Source: Mucilaginibacter frigoritolerans (lineage in GTDB: Bacteria > Bacteroidota > Bacteroidia > Sphingobacteriales > Sphingobacteriaceae). Taken from it: DNA of 64,000 nucleotides. This document shows positions 8,869 through 17,449 of this stretch, piece by piece (within the stretch, counting starts at the first letter, position 1; each line of letters starts with the position of its first letter). The notes beneath the pieces were generated by a model. That model was not told the origin of the DNA. It ran no database searches and was given only the letters and a program-made list of their open reading frames with translations. The translations under genes and the position numbers were made by a program. The stretch lies in the NCBI RefSeq assembly GCF_007830615.1, contig NZ_VLLI01000010.1, positions 62,001-126,000 on the forward strand, in the 5' to 3' direction.

Positions 8869-9462
8869 TTATATTTTCCCAGTAAGCCTTTTTCTAATAC
8901 GGCTTAATGACGGTGCTTGAATGCCCAAATAAGAAGAGATGTGGTATTGCTGTATGCTATTAAAAATATCCGGGTGATGTTTTATCAAATCAAGATAACG
9001 TTCTTCCGGTGTTTTAAAAAGAAAACTCTCTGTCCTATCTATCGCTACATTAAACGCTTCCTGCGCTAATAGCCTGCCAAAGCATTCCCATTTATGGGAT
9101 TGTTTATATAAATTAAGCAAATCGGTTATACAAATGTAAATGACCGTGGCATCAGTCATCGCTTGCGTGTGATAATCACATGGCACTTGATTGATAAAAC
9201 TTTTAAAGGTAACAACGAAGCCGTTTTTGGTGTATAGAAAAATATTTTTCTGATCATTAGTCTTTTCATCGATAATAAAAGATCGGAAAATACCACTGGT
9301 AACAAACCCTAAATTTTTGCAAACAGATTTATATTCATTATAATATTCACCTTTTTTATAAGTCTTACAACGCCAAAAACGTGACGATTGTTGGAAGTCA
9401 TTTTCATCTAAACCTGCAAAGGCTTGTAAGGCATATTTTAGAATCGAAATTTCTGTCTTCAT
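8869..9462 (-). CDS. Crp/Fnr-family transcriptional regulator
   Basis: 197 residues, normal for the Bacteroidota branch of this family. Residues 1-130 form the cyclic-nucleotide-binding-like beta-roll (KKGEYYNEYKSVCKNLGFV, then GIFRSF, then the long helix), and the C-terminus carries the winged helix with the recognition region ISSYLGIQAPSLSRIRKRL. It should bind DNA as a dimer; ligands are unknown for most members. It lies just downstream of the secreted hydrolase gene on the same strand but 140 bases away, with its own likely promoter. A palindrome at 10604-10617 could be a target, but that is speculation. Confidence 0.85.
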   Translation of the reverse strand: MKTEISILKYALQAFAGLDENDFQQSSRFWRCKTYKKGEYYNEYKSVCKNLGFVTSGIFRSFIIDEKTNDQKNIFLYTKNGFVVTFKSFINQVPCDYHTQAMTDATVIYICITDLLNLYKQSHKWECFGRLLAQEAFNVAIDRTESFLFKTPEERYLDLIKHHPDIFNSIQQYHISSYLGIQAPSLSRIRKRLTGKI

Positions 9463-9605
9463 TTTTCAGTAATCGAATAGACAAACAAATATTTTTTCAA
9501 AGGCAAATCGAATATAGGTAGCTATACTCGATTAACCTTTTTAGGGTAATTAATCAAATCAAAAATTGTACTGTTTAGAATGTGCCAAAAGCACATTTGA
9601 TGGCA

Positions 9606-10460
9606 TTACTTATTTAGCCAATTATAGACATAACCGGCTACCTCTTGCCAATTAGGTTCGCCAACAATATAATGGCTCCTTCCTTTAAACTCTTTAAATG
9701 TAATTACACTACTAGTGTCTTTATATGCCTTGAAATTTTTCAAGTTTAAAGAGGGTGGTACAATATGGTCCTTCTCACCGGCAATTATAAGCAAGGGATT
9801 ATGAGGTTTTTTTAAATCTATTTTTGCAAAGCTTTTTAACGTTCCTCTTGGAATACTTCTACTTTCCGGAACGGCAATTTCATCAAAAACTTTGTCAGAC
9901 TCCGCTCGCGTCATGGTGTTGCAAAAAGCATAATAGAACCATTTTTGAGTAGGTATAAATACGGAATGGCCCTTGAGTGGGTTAATTGCAGGTAAATTAG
10001 CATTCCAAAAACTCCATTTTAAAGTTATAATTCCAACAGGAGCAGCTCCGTCAATACAAACACCTGCGGCTCCTTTATTCATAGAAATTAACTTTTGAAC
10101 TACAAGCCCAGCCATGGAATGGCCGATGAGGATTGGCTTTTCGGGCAAGGAATCAATTAACTTAGCTATATTATTTACTACATCTTCAAAATTAACCTTT
10201 GCAAGTCTTGGGTCAATGTTCTTTCTAAGATCCGCCGGATTACCTTCATGATAAGGATTTGCAGGAGTATAACATTTATAGCCCTTTGCTTCAAAATAGG
10301 CCTTCCATGCCTCCCAACTTTCTGGATTAACGAACAGTCCATGAATAAATACAATAGTTTTAGATTTTATCATCTTCGTGTCTGGCTCTTGTGCTTGTGA
10401 AAAAACCCGATGAGACATAAAAAATAGTGACAGAGATAGAAATAGGAGTTTTAGTTTCAT
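9606..10460 (-). CDS. Secreted alpha/beta hydrolase
   Basis: 284 residues from ATG 10460, which gives a good signal peptide (MKLKLLFLSLSLFFMSHRVF then SQAQ). The mature part is an alpha/beta-hydrolase: oxyanion strand TIVFIHGLFVNPESW, nucleophile elbow ILIGHSMAGLV (Ser in GHSMAG), acid segment LLIIAGEKDHIVPP and catalytic His in GRSHYIVGEP. It is therefore an exported esterase or lipase-like enzyme; the substrate cannot be deduced. A longer reading adds 11 residues upstream and spoils the signal peptide. Confidence 0.85.
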   Translation of the reverse strand: MKLKLLFLSLSLFFMSHRVFSQAQEPDTKMIKSKTIVFIHGLFVNPESWEAWKAYFEAKGYKCYTPANPYHEGNPADLRKNIDPRLAKVNFEDVVNNIAKLIDSLPEKPILIGHSMAGLVVQKLISMNKGAAGVCIDGAAPVGIITLKWSFWNANLPAINPLKGHSVFIPTQKWFYYAFCNTMTRAESDKVFDEIAVPESRSIPRGTLKSFAKIDLKKPHNPLLIIAGEKDHIVPPSLNLKNFKAYKDTSSVITFKEFKGRSHYIVGEPNWQEVAGYVYNWLNK

Positions 10461-10603
10461 TTTGAGGATTGAATTAATTTCTGCAAATCTCACCTATTGG
10501 AATAACTAAAATGTTAACCGAAGTTAAGAACCACTATTTTTCTTCCTTTAATCCAACTCCATGGCCTTGTTTGTAGTAAAAAATGGGATTGAAAAACACG
10601 ATC

Positions 10604-10617
10604 TTAACCCGGGTTAA
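10604..10617. promoter_or_regulatory. Perfect 14-base palindrome, candidate operator
   Basis: TTAACCCGGGTTAA lies in the divergent gap between the secreted hydrolase and the CoA transferase, 46 bases before the latter's start. A related half-like TTAACCgaagTTAA occurs about 90 bases away (10513-10526). The position and symmetry suggest a dimeric regulator site; which regulator is unknown. Confidence 0.4.
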
Positions 10618-10662
10618 TCGATAATAAATATTGCTTTTGTTTTTTTGTGAAAAAAAATATTT

Positions 10663-12195
10663 ATGGAAAATTCAGAAACAAGCAATACTGCGACTCATCA
10701 AAAACAGAAATTTTCAAGTATCAAGGAGGAGATTGAATTCCGTGTCGGCAACAGGATTACAACCGACGAAGAGTTTGATATTCATTCAGCATTACGGGAA
10801 CTGCTCGAAAAATTTGGACTTAGCCCTGAAGACACCGGCGGAGATATTATCTTTGAAGGAAAAGATCCTATTGTACCCAGTACAATAAAGTTTGCATCGG
10901 CATCTGCACTGGGCCTTACCGCCAAGGCAGTGGCGATTGCAAAATTATGGAAATACAGAACAGGGGAATCGCAAGACATAAAAGTCGATCTGCGCAGGGT
11001 GATCCATCGCCTGTCTCCTTTTTTCCAGGGAAAATGGGAAAAACTCAACAGTTTCAGTCCGGGGTTTCCAACGGAAATATCCAGCCCTTTTTCACCGCAT
11101 TTCTACAAAACCAAGGACGATCGTCATGTAATGCCACTGGATTTTTATAATCGCCTCAGAATTTCCACGCTGAAATTCCTGAATGTTCCTGAAGATAAAG
11201 ATGCCATTGCTGGGGCTATCCTGAAATGGAATTCTGATGAACTGGAGGAAAAAGCTAATGCTGAAGGTTTGGTGCTAACAAAACTCAGATCCGTTCAGGA
11301 GTTTCTTGCCACAGCGCAGTTCGAAGTTCTAGAGAAGTTGTCCATCATACAGATTGAAAAAATCGGAGAAAGTGATCCTGTTCCATTCACATCCGATCCA
11401 AGCACACCGCTTGAAGGAATTCGGGCGCTTGGAATGGGCCATGTAATCGCTGGTGCAGGCACGGGACGCGGACTTGCACTACACGGTGCTGATGTGCTTA
11501 ACATCTGGTCGCTAACGGATGTAGAAATGGAAAGTCTTTATGCAACTGCCGATGTAGGGATGCGCTCAGCAAAGCTTGATCTCAAGTCAATCGAGGGAAA
11601 AGCAACTATGGATGGTCTGATTAAAACCGCCGACATTTTTTTTGCTAATCGCCGCGTTGGCTATCTGGAAAAATATGGACTATCGGCAAATGATATGGCA
11701 AAGATCAGACCTGGTATTATCCACGCAACGGTGTCGCTATTCGGACAAGAAGGACCGTGGGCAAGCCATAGTGGCTTTGACGTATCGGCTGGTGTTGCTA
11801 CGGGCATCATGGCGTTGGAGGGAACATTGGAAAATCCGCAGTTGCCGTCTATCATGGTTGTTGATGACTATCTGGTGGCGTGGCTGTTGACAACTGCCAT
11901 TATTGCAACCCTGGTTCGCAGAGCTGAAGAAGGCGGCAGCTATAAAATCCATTGTTCATTATCACGAACTGTTTTGTGGATGTATCAGCTTGGTGTGTTC
12001 GATAAAGAATTCGCAACATCTATAGCGGGCAAGTCCCCCGGTCACGAATTTGTGGACCCTGAACTCTTCACCGCTGACACTCCAATGGGAAAATATCAGG
12101 GCTTAACGGAACAGGTATTCATGTCCAAAACGCCAGGACATTACAAGTATGCGCTGCTTCCCCGCGGAGCATCAGATCCGGTCTGGGAAAAATAG
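10663..12195 (+). CDS. CaiB/BaiF-type (family III) CoA transferase
   Basis: 510 residues. The second half has the family III core: LEGIRALGMGHVIAGAGTGR, LALHGADVLNIWSL, a helix around KLDLKSIEGK and TMDGLIKTADIFFANRRVGYL, then RPGIIHATVSLFGQEGPW. The N-terminal 240 residues are an additional region that also resembles CoA-transferase linker sequence. These enzymes move CoA between carboxylic acids through an enzyme-bound anhydride at an Asp. Its base composition is richer in G and C than neighbouring genes, suggesting a different origin. It is monocistronic, with a palindrome upstream and a strong terminator downstream. The substrate is unknown. Confidence 0.82.
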   Translation: MENSETSNTATHQKQKFSSIKEEIEFRVGNRITTDEEFDIHSALRELLEKFGLSPEDTGGDIIFEGKDPIVPSTIKFASASALGLTAKAVAIAKLWKYRTGESQDIKVDLRRVIHRLSPFFQGKWEKLNSFSPGFPTEISSPFSPHFYKTKDDRHVMPLDFYNRLRISTLKFLNVPEDKDAIAGAILKWNSDELEEKANAEGLVLTKLRSVQEFLATAQFEVLEKLSIIQIEKIGESDPVPFTSDPSTPLEGIRALGMGHVIAGAGTGRGLALHGADVLNIWSLTDVEMESLYATADVGMRSAKLDLKSIEGKATMDGLIKTADIFFANRRVGYLEKYGLSANDMAKIRPGIIHATVSLFGQEGPWASHSGFDVSAGVATGIMALEGTLENPQLPSIMVVDDYLVAWLLTTAIIATLVRRAEEGGSYKIHCSLSRTVLWMYQLGVFDKEFATSIAGKSPGHEFVDPELFTADTPMGKYQGLTEQVFMSKTPGHYKYALLPRGASDPVWEK

Positions 12196-12249
12196 CATTA
12201 TGTCAAGTAATCTACGCTAACCTTGACAAATCCGCAATTAGGTTCAAAC

Positions 12250-12291
12250 ATGAGGATGATAACCCATTAACCGGGTGATCATCCTCATTAT
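12250..12291 (+). terminator. Hairpin terminator after the CoA transferase
   Basis: Stem ATGAGGATGAT (12250-12260) pairs perfectly with ATCATCCTCAT (12278-12288); an inner ACCC/GGGT extends it. A short T/A-rich tail follows (TATAT). It lies 55 bases beyond the stop codon. Confidence 0.75.
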
Positions 12292-12344
12292 ATCAGTTGA
12301 TAGTGACGTCATTTATCAGACGTTCTCAGTAAAAAACCCTATCG

Positions 12345-12415
12345 CTCCTTAACTGTACTAAGTTTAGCAACATCGTAACTTAGTCTTAAAGTGTAGCAAG
12401 CACCCCGCTTACAAA
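12345..12415. repeat. Copy B of the ~70-base repeat, leader region of arr
   Basis: Diverged second copy of 8631-8700. It includes the exact inverted repeat CTAAGTT / AACTTAG around a 12-base loop (12358-12383). It lies 90-160 bases upstream of the arr start codon, so it may be part of the arr promoter or leader RNA. Confidence 0.5.
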
Positions 12416-12507
12416 AAGAAATACATATATAAATAGGCTAAAGGAAACAGAGCTCAAATGTTAATAAAACTAAAAAGTTTATTTTTTTAAATTTAATTTT
12501 ATCATCT

Positions 12508-12954
12508 ATGGAAACAAACAAAAGCGAAAACAAACAAAATGAAGCTGCTCCGAGCACTTTTGCTCAGACCTTTTTCCACGGCACAAAGGCCGACCTAAAG
12601 CTTGGTGACTTTATAGAAATTGGTATTAACTCAAACTATGGGCAAAAAAATAAGGCGAAATATATTTATCTCACTGCTACGCTTGATGCCGCTATTTGGG
12701 GTGCAGAACTTGCTTTGGGCGAAGCGCGCGAAAGGATATATTTAGTAGAGCCAACAGGCCCTATTGAGGATGATCCTAATTTGACAGACAAAAAATTCCC
12801 GGGTAACCCTACAAAATCATATCGCTCAAAAGACCCATTCAAGGTTGTTGGTGAGATTGCCATCTGGCAGGGACACTCAGCAGAGCAAGTCAACGCAATG
12901 AAAGGTGGATTGGCAAAACTTAAGGGACAAGGTATTGAAGCAATAGAAGACTAA
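12508..12954 (+). CDS. arr: Rifamycin ADP-ribosyltransferase (Arr)
   Basis: 148 residues, the usual length. The Arr signature runs through the protein: FFHGTKADLKLGDFIEIG, SNYGQKNKAKYIYLTATLDA, AIWGAELALGEARERIYLVE, PTGPIEDDPNLTDKKFPGNP and TKSYRSKDPFKVVGEI. The His of FHGT, the Tyr of YIYL and the Asp of the IEDDPNLTD segment match the residues used to bind NAD and transfer ADP-ribose to the C23 hydroxyl of rifamycins. The enzyme is cytoplasmic and confers rifampicin resistance in characterised relatives. There is no integron or insertion sequence around it; the gene is probably an ordinary chromosomal arr, with a repeat-containing leader. Confidence 0.93.
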   Translation: METNKSENKQNEAAPSTFAQTFFHGTKADLKLGDFIEIGINSNYGQKNKAKYIYLTATLDAAIWGAELALGEARERIYLVEPTGPIEDDPNLTDKKFPGNPTKSYRSKDPFKVVGEIAIWQGHSAEQVNAMKGGLAKLKGQGIEAIED

Positions 12955-13088
12955 AACAGCTCTTCAACAAAACGTAGCAGGAGTAGAACTTATATGCAAT
13001 ATTTTAGTTGTACCATTTACATTAGCAGCAAATACAAAAAGTAATTTATCTCCCTTATTCAATTAACAATCTGACTTATTAAAACCAT

Positions 13089-13892
13089 ATGTATATTCTT
13101 ATCGGCATAATCGTAATTATTGCACTGGGTTATCTCTTTTTTGCCAGGAAACAAAAAACCGTAATCCCCAATAACCTGGCCAACAGTATTTACCGCAATC
13201 TACTGAATGAACATGTAGATTATTATTCCAGGCTCAGCCCTGATGAAAAAACGAGATTTGAAAAGCTCCTTTCTGAATTTTTAGCTGATATAAATATTGA
13301 AGGGGTTGGAACCGAGGTTACCGATCTGGATAGTGTGCTTATTGCGTCGAGCGCTATTATCCCAATTTTTGGCTTGGGCAACTGGAAATATAAAAACCTT
13401 ACAAATGTTATCCTTTACCCAGACACTTTTGATAAGGAGTTTCAGTTTGAAGGTGAGAACCGCAATATATTGGGAATGGTGGGATCGGGCTATATGAATG
13501 GCCAAATGCTCCTTTCACGTGCTGCATTGGATAAAGGCTTTTCCAAATCGTCAGGTAAAGAAAATACGGCTATTCATGAATTTGTTCATTTGCTGGATAA
13601 ATCAGACGGCGCAACAGATGGTGTACCTGAAAACCTGATGGCACATCAATATGCTATCCCATGGCTCAGTATGATGCACCAGGAAATGCATAGGATTGAA
13701 CAGGGAAAATCAGACATTAGTCCTTATGCCTTAACCAACGAGGCAGAATTTTTAGCAGTAGCTTCGGAGTATTTTTTTGAAAAGCCTGATAAATTCAAGC
13801 ATATGCACCCGGCTTTATATGATCAGCTAAGCCTGATTTTTAACCAGGCCCCCTCAGATAGTACAGAGTTAAGTAATGCCATCAAATCCTGA
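13089..13892 (+). CDS. MtfA-like zinc peptidase (M90 family)
   Basis: 267 residues with an N-terminal membrane anchor (MYILIGIIVIIALGYLFFAR). The body carries the zinc signature HEFVH inside NTAIHEFVHLLDKSDGATDG and a downstream NEAEFLAVASEYFFEKP that supplies the third metal ligand and closing helix of the family. In enterobacteria MtfA releases the Mlc repressor and has aminopeptidase activity; that role should not be assumed here. The anchor suggests a cytoplasm-facing membrane-tethered peptidase. It follows arr in the same direction but with a 130-base gap. Confidence 0.85.
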   Translation: MYILIGIIVIIALGYLFFARKQKTVIPNNLANSIYRNLLNEHVDYYSRLSPDEKTRFEKLLSEFLADINIEGVGTEVTDLDSVLIASSAIIPIFGLGNWKYKNLTNVILYPDTFDKEFQFEGENRNILGMVGSGYMNGQMLLSRAALDKGFSKSSGKENTAIHEFVHLLDKSDGATDGVPENLMAHQYAIPWLSMMHQEMHRIEQGKSDISPYALTNEAEFLAVASEYFFEKPDKFKHMHPALYDQLSLIFNQAPSDSTELSNAIKS

Positions 13893-14048
13893 AAAAAGCT
13901 CATCTAACTTACACCGCCAATTAGTCCGGGTACTTTCATTGTTTTTTTAATACAAGCATTTCGTTTCCTCCTTTTTGAAATTCATAAGGTACCTTTTTAA
14001 CTTGCGTTTGAATTTCCGCAAATCAAAAAAAATCGCCCTGCTTTATTT

Positions 14049-14282
14049 TCAAAATAAGCCCAGTTCATCTTTGGATTTGTCGCTATAACCCCACTCCTTT
14101 CCTTCGGCTAATTCGGGATAATCATAACGATCGTCTTTAAGCACGATATATACCATTCCTAAAACAAGGAATGGCGACGCCAAAAACCATATGGTAGCAC
14201 CTGGAGCATAGCCTACCACAACTAACAATATGTAAATTATTAAACATAATGTAGTTAAACCTACTGCTGACATTGCATTCAT
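14049..14282 (-). CDS. Small two-pass membrane protein, unknown
   Basis: 77 residues from ATG 14282 (a TTG seven codons upstream is less likely). Two adjacent hydrophobic segments (MSAVGLTTLCLIIYILLVVV and TIWFLASPFLVLGMVYIVL) are followed by an acidic soluble tail. Such small proteins are common in Bacteroidota and have no assigned function. Confidence 0.6.
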   Translation of the reverse strand: MNAMSAVGLTTLCLIIYILLVVVGYAPGATIWFLASPFLVLGMVYIVLKDDRYDYPELAEGKEWGYSDKSKDELGLF

Positions 14283-14460
14283 CACGTTGAAATTTAGTTT
14301 CAATTTATAACACCTTCACTAAAAAAAAGTTTTCATCCTCCTGAAGCTTTTGTCAAACTGATTTTTTCAATCAAAATATGATATTATAATTTGTGAGATA
14401 AAATCCCAATTTAATTATTCATAATGCAACAATGACTAAATAGGATTTTGATCTAAAAAC

Positions 14461-14494
14461 AAAAGCCTGAAATAACTTAATTTTCAGGCTTTTA
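14461..14494. terminator. Bidirectional hairpin terminator
   Basis: AAAAGCCTGAAA pairs with TTTTCAGGCTTTT around a short loop. T-rich tails occur on both sides, so it could end transcripts from either direction; on the minus strand it backs up the terminator directly after the alcohol dehydrogenase. Confidence 0.8.
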
Positions 14495-14596
14495 TCTTTT
14501 TAAAATAGAATTTTGCAAAGAGGAGAATATTTAACTTAAACATGGATTCATTATACTCTACCTTCTTTAGCGGAGATTCTAATATCTACAATAAAA

Positions 14597-14627
14597 AGGT
14601 GGGAGACGGTTTGTTTGCTCCCCACCT
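14597..14627 (-). terminator. Terminator of the alcohol dehydrogenase gene
   Basis: On the minus strand AGGTGGG pairs with CCCACCT around a 17-base loop and is followed by TTTTTATT. It begins 8 bases after the dehydrogenase stop codon. Confidence 0.8.
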
Positions 14628-14634
14628 GTACAAC

Positions 14635-15747
14635 TTAGGGTTTAGCTATTTCGAGTACAATTCGGCCATCTATCTGGCCTTTTTTCATCTCGTCAAATAC
14701 GGCATTAATATCCTCTAGTTTAGCCGGGATTACGGTAGCTTTTACTTTACCTTCAACAGCGAAAGCTATCGCTTCCTGCATATCCTTGCGTGTTCCTACT
14801 ATAGATCCTCTCACAGTGTACCTGTTAAGCACTGTTTGAAATATTGGCAAATCAAAACTACCTTTTGGCAATCCATTAAGTGCAATAGTACCCTTACGGC
14901 GAAGAGCGGAAATGCCCTGTTGAAAAGCGATTGGCGAAACTGCGGTAACCAATACGCCATGCATGCCACCGGTTTTCTTTTTCAGGTATTCACCCGGATC
15001 TTGATTTCTTGCATTAACCACCAGCTCTGCACCTAACTTTTTAGCCAGTTTAAGTTTGTCGTCGGCAATGTCAATTGCAGCTACATGCATACCCATTGCT
15101 TTGGCATATTGCACAGCTAAGTGGCCCAAGCCACCGATGCCTGATATGGCTACCCATTCGCCCGGTTTAACCTCAGTTTCCTTTAATCCTTTATATACTG
15201 TTACCCCAGCACAAATAATCGGTGCCATTTCGGTGAAATTAATACCGGCCGGAAAGTGTGCAACATATCTTGGATCCGCCAATACATATTCGGCAAAACC
15301 GCCATCCACACTGTAACCGCCATTTTGTTGTGTATCGCATAATGTTTCCCAGCCGGTAATACAAAACTCACAGCAACCACAAGCACTCGCCAACCAGGGA
15401 ACGCCAACAATATCACCTTCATTTACACCTGTAACCAACCGCCCTTTAGCTACCACATAACCCAGCGCTTCGTGGCCAGGAATCAGGGGTAATTGCGGCT
15501 TAACCGGCCAATCGCCATTAATGGCGTGCAAATCAGTGTGGCAAACACCACATGTAATAACCTTAACTAATATCTGGTTATCATTCGGTAACTTAACTTT
15601 TATCTCTTCAATCTGTAATGGCGCACCAAACTCGCGTATCACTGCCGCCTTCATGGTTTTAGGAATCGGTGTTCCTAACACAAAGCCTGATGTTGTTTGA
15701 TTTGACTTGTTGCCCTTACTTACCGGGGCCTCTGCAATAGTTTCCAT
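14635..15747 (-). CDS. Zinc-dependent alcohol dehydrogenase (AdhP-like)
   Basis: 370 residues from ATG 15747 (METIAEAPVSKGNKSN); a further 12-residue extension upstream is possible. It is a medium-chain dehydrogenase: catalytic zinc ligands in CGVCHTDLHAINGDWP and GHEALGYV, structural zinc Cys cluster in CGCCEFCITGWETLC, and NAD-binding GIGGLGHLAVQYAKAMG. The family oxidises primary alcohols or reduces aldehydes with NAD(H). The gene has an unusual 30-residue, Gly/Ser/Thr-rich N-terminal extension before the MKAAVIREFG start of the fold. It is downstream of the Rrf2 gene, separated by 300 bases. Confidence 0.9.
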   Translation of the reverse strand: METIAEAPVSKGNKSNQTTSGFVLGTPIPKTMKAAVIREFGAPLQIEEIKVKLPNDNQILVKVITCGVCHTDLHAINGDWPVKPQLPLIPGHEALGYVVAKGRLVTGVNEGDIVGVPWLASACGCCEFCITGWETLCDTQQNGGYSVDGGFAEYVLADPRYVAHFPAGINFTEMAPIICAGVTVYKGLKETEVKPGEWVAISGIGGLGHLAVQYAKAMGMHVAAIDIADDKLKLAKKLGAELVVNARNQDPGEYLKKKTGGMHGVLVTAVSPIAFQQGISALRRKGTIALNGLPKGSFDLPIFQTVLNRYTVRGSIVGTRKDMQEAIAFAVEGKVKATVIPAKLEDINAVFDEMKKGQIDGRIVLEIAKP

Positions 15748-16046
15748 TTTGATTTTGGTTTTAATTTTTTTAAAGTTCCTCAATTCAAATTGGTCAGGTA
15801 ATGATGCGCCACACTAAAAAAGGTGACACTTATCATATTGGTAAATATGTTAAAATCAGGATTTCTATTGGTTTGAAATCGGATATTCAAGGGGGGCAAC
15901 AAGCACGCATGTTAATCGTTAATACCTCAAGCAACTATCTACATAATAAAAGGGATTCGCCCCAATATCATGCTGTAATTCAATATCTTAGTTGGATTTC
16001 ATTTCTTACTCACCAATACCCTCAGCCTTTTTTTGACAGATTGATT
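15748..16046. other. Non-coding gap upstream of the alcohol dehydrogenase
   Basis: 300 bases between the Rrf2 gene and the dehydrogenase. A plus-strand frame can be read through part of it but has no family resemblance and no start signal. The region probably carries the dehydrogenase promoter; I cannot place its elements firmly. Confidence 0.4.
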
Positions 16047-16508
16047 TCAATCAACTTTAAAGTCCGCTATAACAGGATTATGATCAACCAATTGCTCATA
16101 ATTAATCATATCCGAGATGCTTGTATTAGATAATATTTTAAGCTCTTCTTCGCGAATTTTAAGGTAAACCTTCCGTATGCTACATGTTGCCTCATCGAGG
16201 CATTCTTCGCAGTTATGATAGTGGTATGCACTGGCACAGGATACCCTTGCTATCGGCCCATCCATCAACCTCACTACACCAACCAGAATTATTTCTTCGG
16301 GCAATTTGTTTAATACATACCCTCCGTCTACACCCTTTTTACTAAATAAATAACCGGCGTTTCGCAGGTCTAATAATATTACTTCTAAATACTTCTTGGG
16401 GATTTTTTCCAGCTCAGAAATTTTTGAAACCGGCATTGGAGGTTTATCCAGATTTTTCGCCAGAAATATAAGTGCTTTTATAGCGTATTTTGCTTTTTTT
16501 GATAGCAT
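16047..16508 (-). CDS. Rrf2-family transcriptional regulator
   Basis: 153 residues. The N-terminus MLSKKAKYAIKALIFLAKNL and the following ISELEKIPKKYLEVILLDLR and AGYLFSKKGVDGGYVL form the Rrf2 winged helix. The C-terminal half has a cysteine cluster, CASAYHYHNCEECLDEATC, reminiscent of the three-cysteine Fe-S ligand loop of IscR/NsrR but with five cysteines. CymR and IscR relatives control cysteine metabolism and Fe-S assembly. It lies 125 bases downstream of metQ at the end of the sulfur cluster, which makes it the best local candidate for the protein that binds the repeated TCTATRGA dyads. That link is inference. Confidence 0.88.
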   Translation of the reverse strand: MLSKKAKYAIKALIFLAKNLDKPPMPVSKISELEKIPKKYLEVILLDLRNAGYLFSKKGVDGGYVLNKLPEEIILVGVVRLMDGPIARVSCASAYHYHNCEECLDEATCSIRKVYLKIREEELKILSNTSISDMINYEQLVDHNPVIADFKVD

Positions 16509-16632
16509 AAGGTTTTAATTTTTTTAAGCCACCAAATAGCAGCGGAAGACACAACTTAGATTAATAATATTAACCAACAATAAGGCTTTTCAACATCCAC
16601 AAAGATTGCGATATAAGCAGCAATATTTTTAT

Positions 16633-17436
16633 TTACCAGCCTTTAATTGCGCCTCCTTTAAAGGCTTTTTCGGCAGCCGCTGCCACTTCTGGCGATTGAT
16701 AGGATTTTACAAAATTCTTCACATTATCCTGATCTTTATTATCGTTTCTTGATACGATGATATTTACGTACGGCGACTTTTCATCCTCAATAAATATCCC
16801 ATCACGTTTAGCAACCAAACCCGCCGGGCCTGCAAACGTATTATTGATGATAGCTATGGTTACCTTTTGGTCATCCAGTGCTCTTGGCAATTGAGGTGCT
16901 TCCAATTCTAATATTTTTAAACTTTTAGGATTGGCGACGATATCGTTTACAGTTGGTAATAAACCTACGCCGTCTTTTAGTTTTAGCAAGCCTGTTTTTT
17001 GCAACAGCAGTAATGATCTGCCACTGTTAGTAGGGTCATTGGGAATAATAATCGTACTTCCATCTTTCAAATCAGCAAGAGTTTTAATCTTTCTGGAATA
17101 ACCCGCCAATGGATAAACAAAGGTATTGCCAAGTATGGCAAATTTATACCCACGTTGTTTGGCTTGTACATCCAGGTAAGGCTTGTTTTGGAACACATTT
17201 AAATCGATATCTCCCTGGTTTAAAGCCTCATTGGGCATTACATAATCGTTAAATTGTACCAGCTCTATATCCAACCCATATTTTTCTTTGGCTACTTTTT
17301 GTGCTGCCTGTGCCACTGTATATTCGGGCCCGGATTCAACACCAACTTTAATATGATTGGTGTTGTTTGGTTGAGCTTTTTTTCCACATGCTGCCAGTCC
17401 AATACACGTGACAGCGATCATTAACAAATTTTTCAT
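16633..17436 (-). CDS. metQ: Methionine ABC transporter substrate-binding lipoprotein MetQ
   Basis: 267 residues. A lipoprotein signal peptide ends in the lipobox LAAC (Cys 17). The mature protein has the NlpA/MetQ pattern: IKVGVESGPEYTVAQAAQKV, QFNDYVMPNEALNQGDIDLN, then FQNKPYLD, and IIIPNDPTNSGRSLLLLQK. It should bind methionine (D- or L-) or a related amino acid in the periplasm and deliver it to MetNI. It is the last gene of the metNIQ operon, 13 bases after metI. The substrate could also be another sulfur amino acid, since this family includes cystine and cysteine binders. Confidence 0.93.
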   Translation of the reverse strand: MKNLLMIAVTCIGLAACGKKAQPNNTNHIKVGVESGPEYTVAQAAQKVAKEKYGLDIELVQFNDYVMPNEALNQGDIDLNVFQNKPYLDVQAKQRGYKFAILGNTFVYPLAGYSRKIKTLADLKDGSTIIIPNDPTNSGRSLLLLQKTGLLKLKDGVGLLPTVNDIVANPKSLKILELEAPQLPRALDDQKVTIAIINNTFAGPAGLVAKRDGIFIEDEKSPYVNIIVSRNDNKDQDNVKNFVKSYQSPEVAAAAEKAFKGGAIKGW

Positions 17437-17449
17437 TTTTTTTATATAA

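Noticed and set aside
12345..12960. arr as an integron gene cassette
   Set aside because: The neighbouring repeat lacks the attC box pattern with GTTRRRY core and there is no integrase.
13936..13959. Seven-codon frame MLVLKKQ behind a strong AAGGAGG site on the minus strand
   Set aside because: The ribosome-binding site is striking for this genome, but seven codons with no downstream frame or conservation evidence cannot be called a gene; it may be the relic of one.
15801..16133. 110-codon plus-strand frame overlapping the Rrf2 gene end
   Set aside because: Shadow of the Rrf2 gene plus non-coding sequence, not protein-like.
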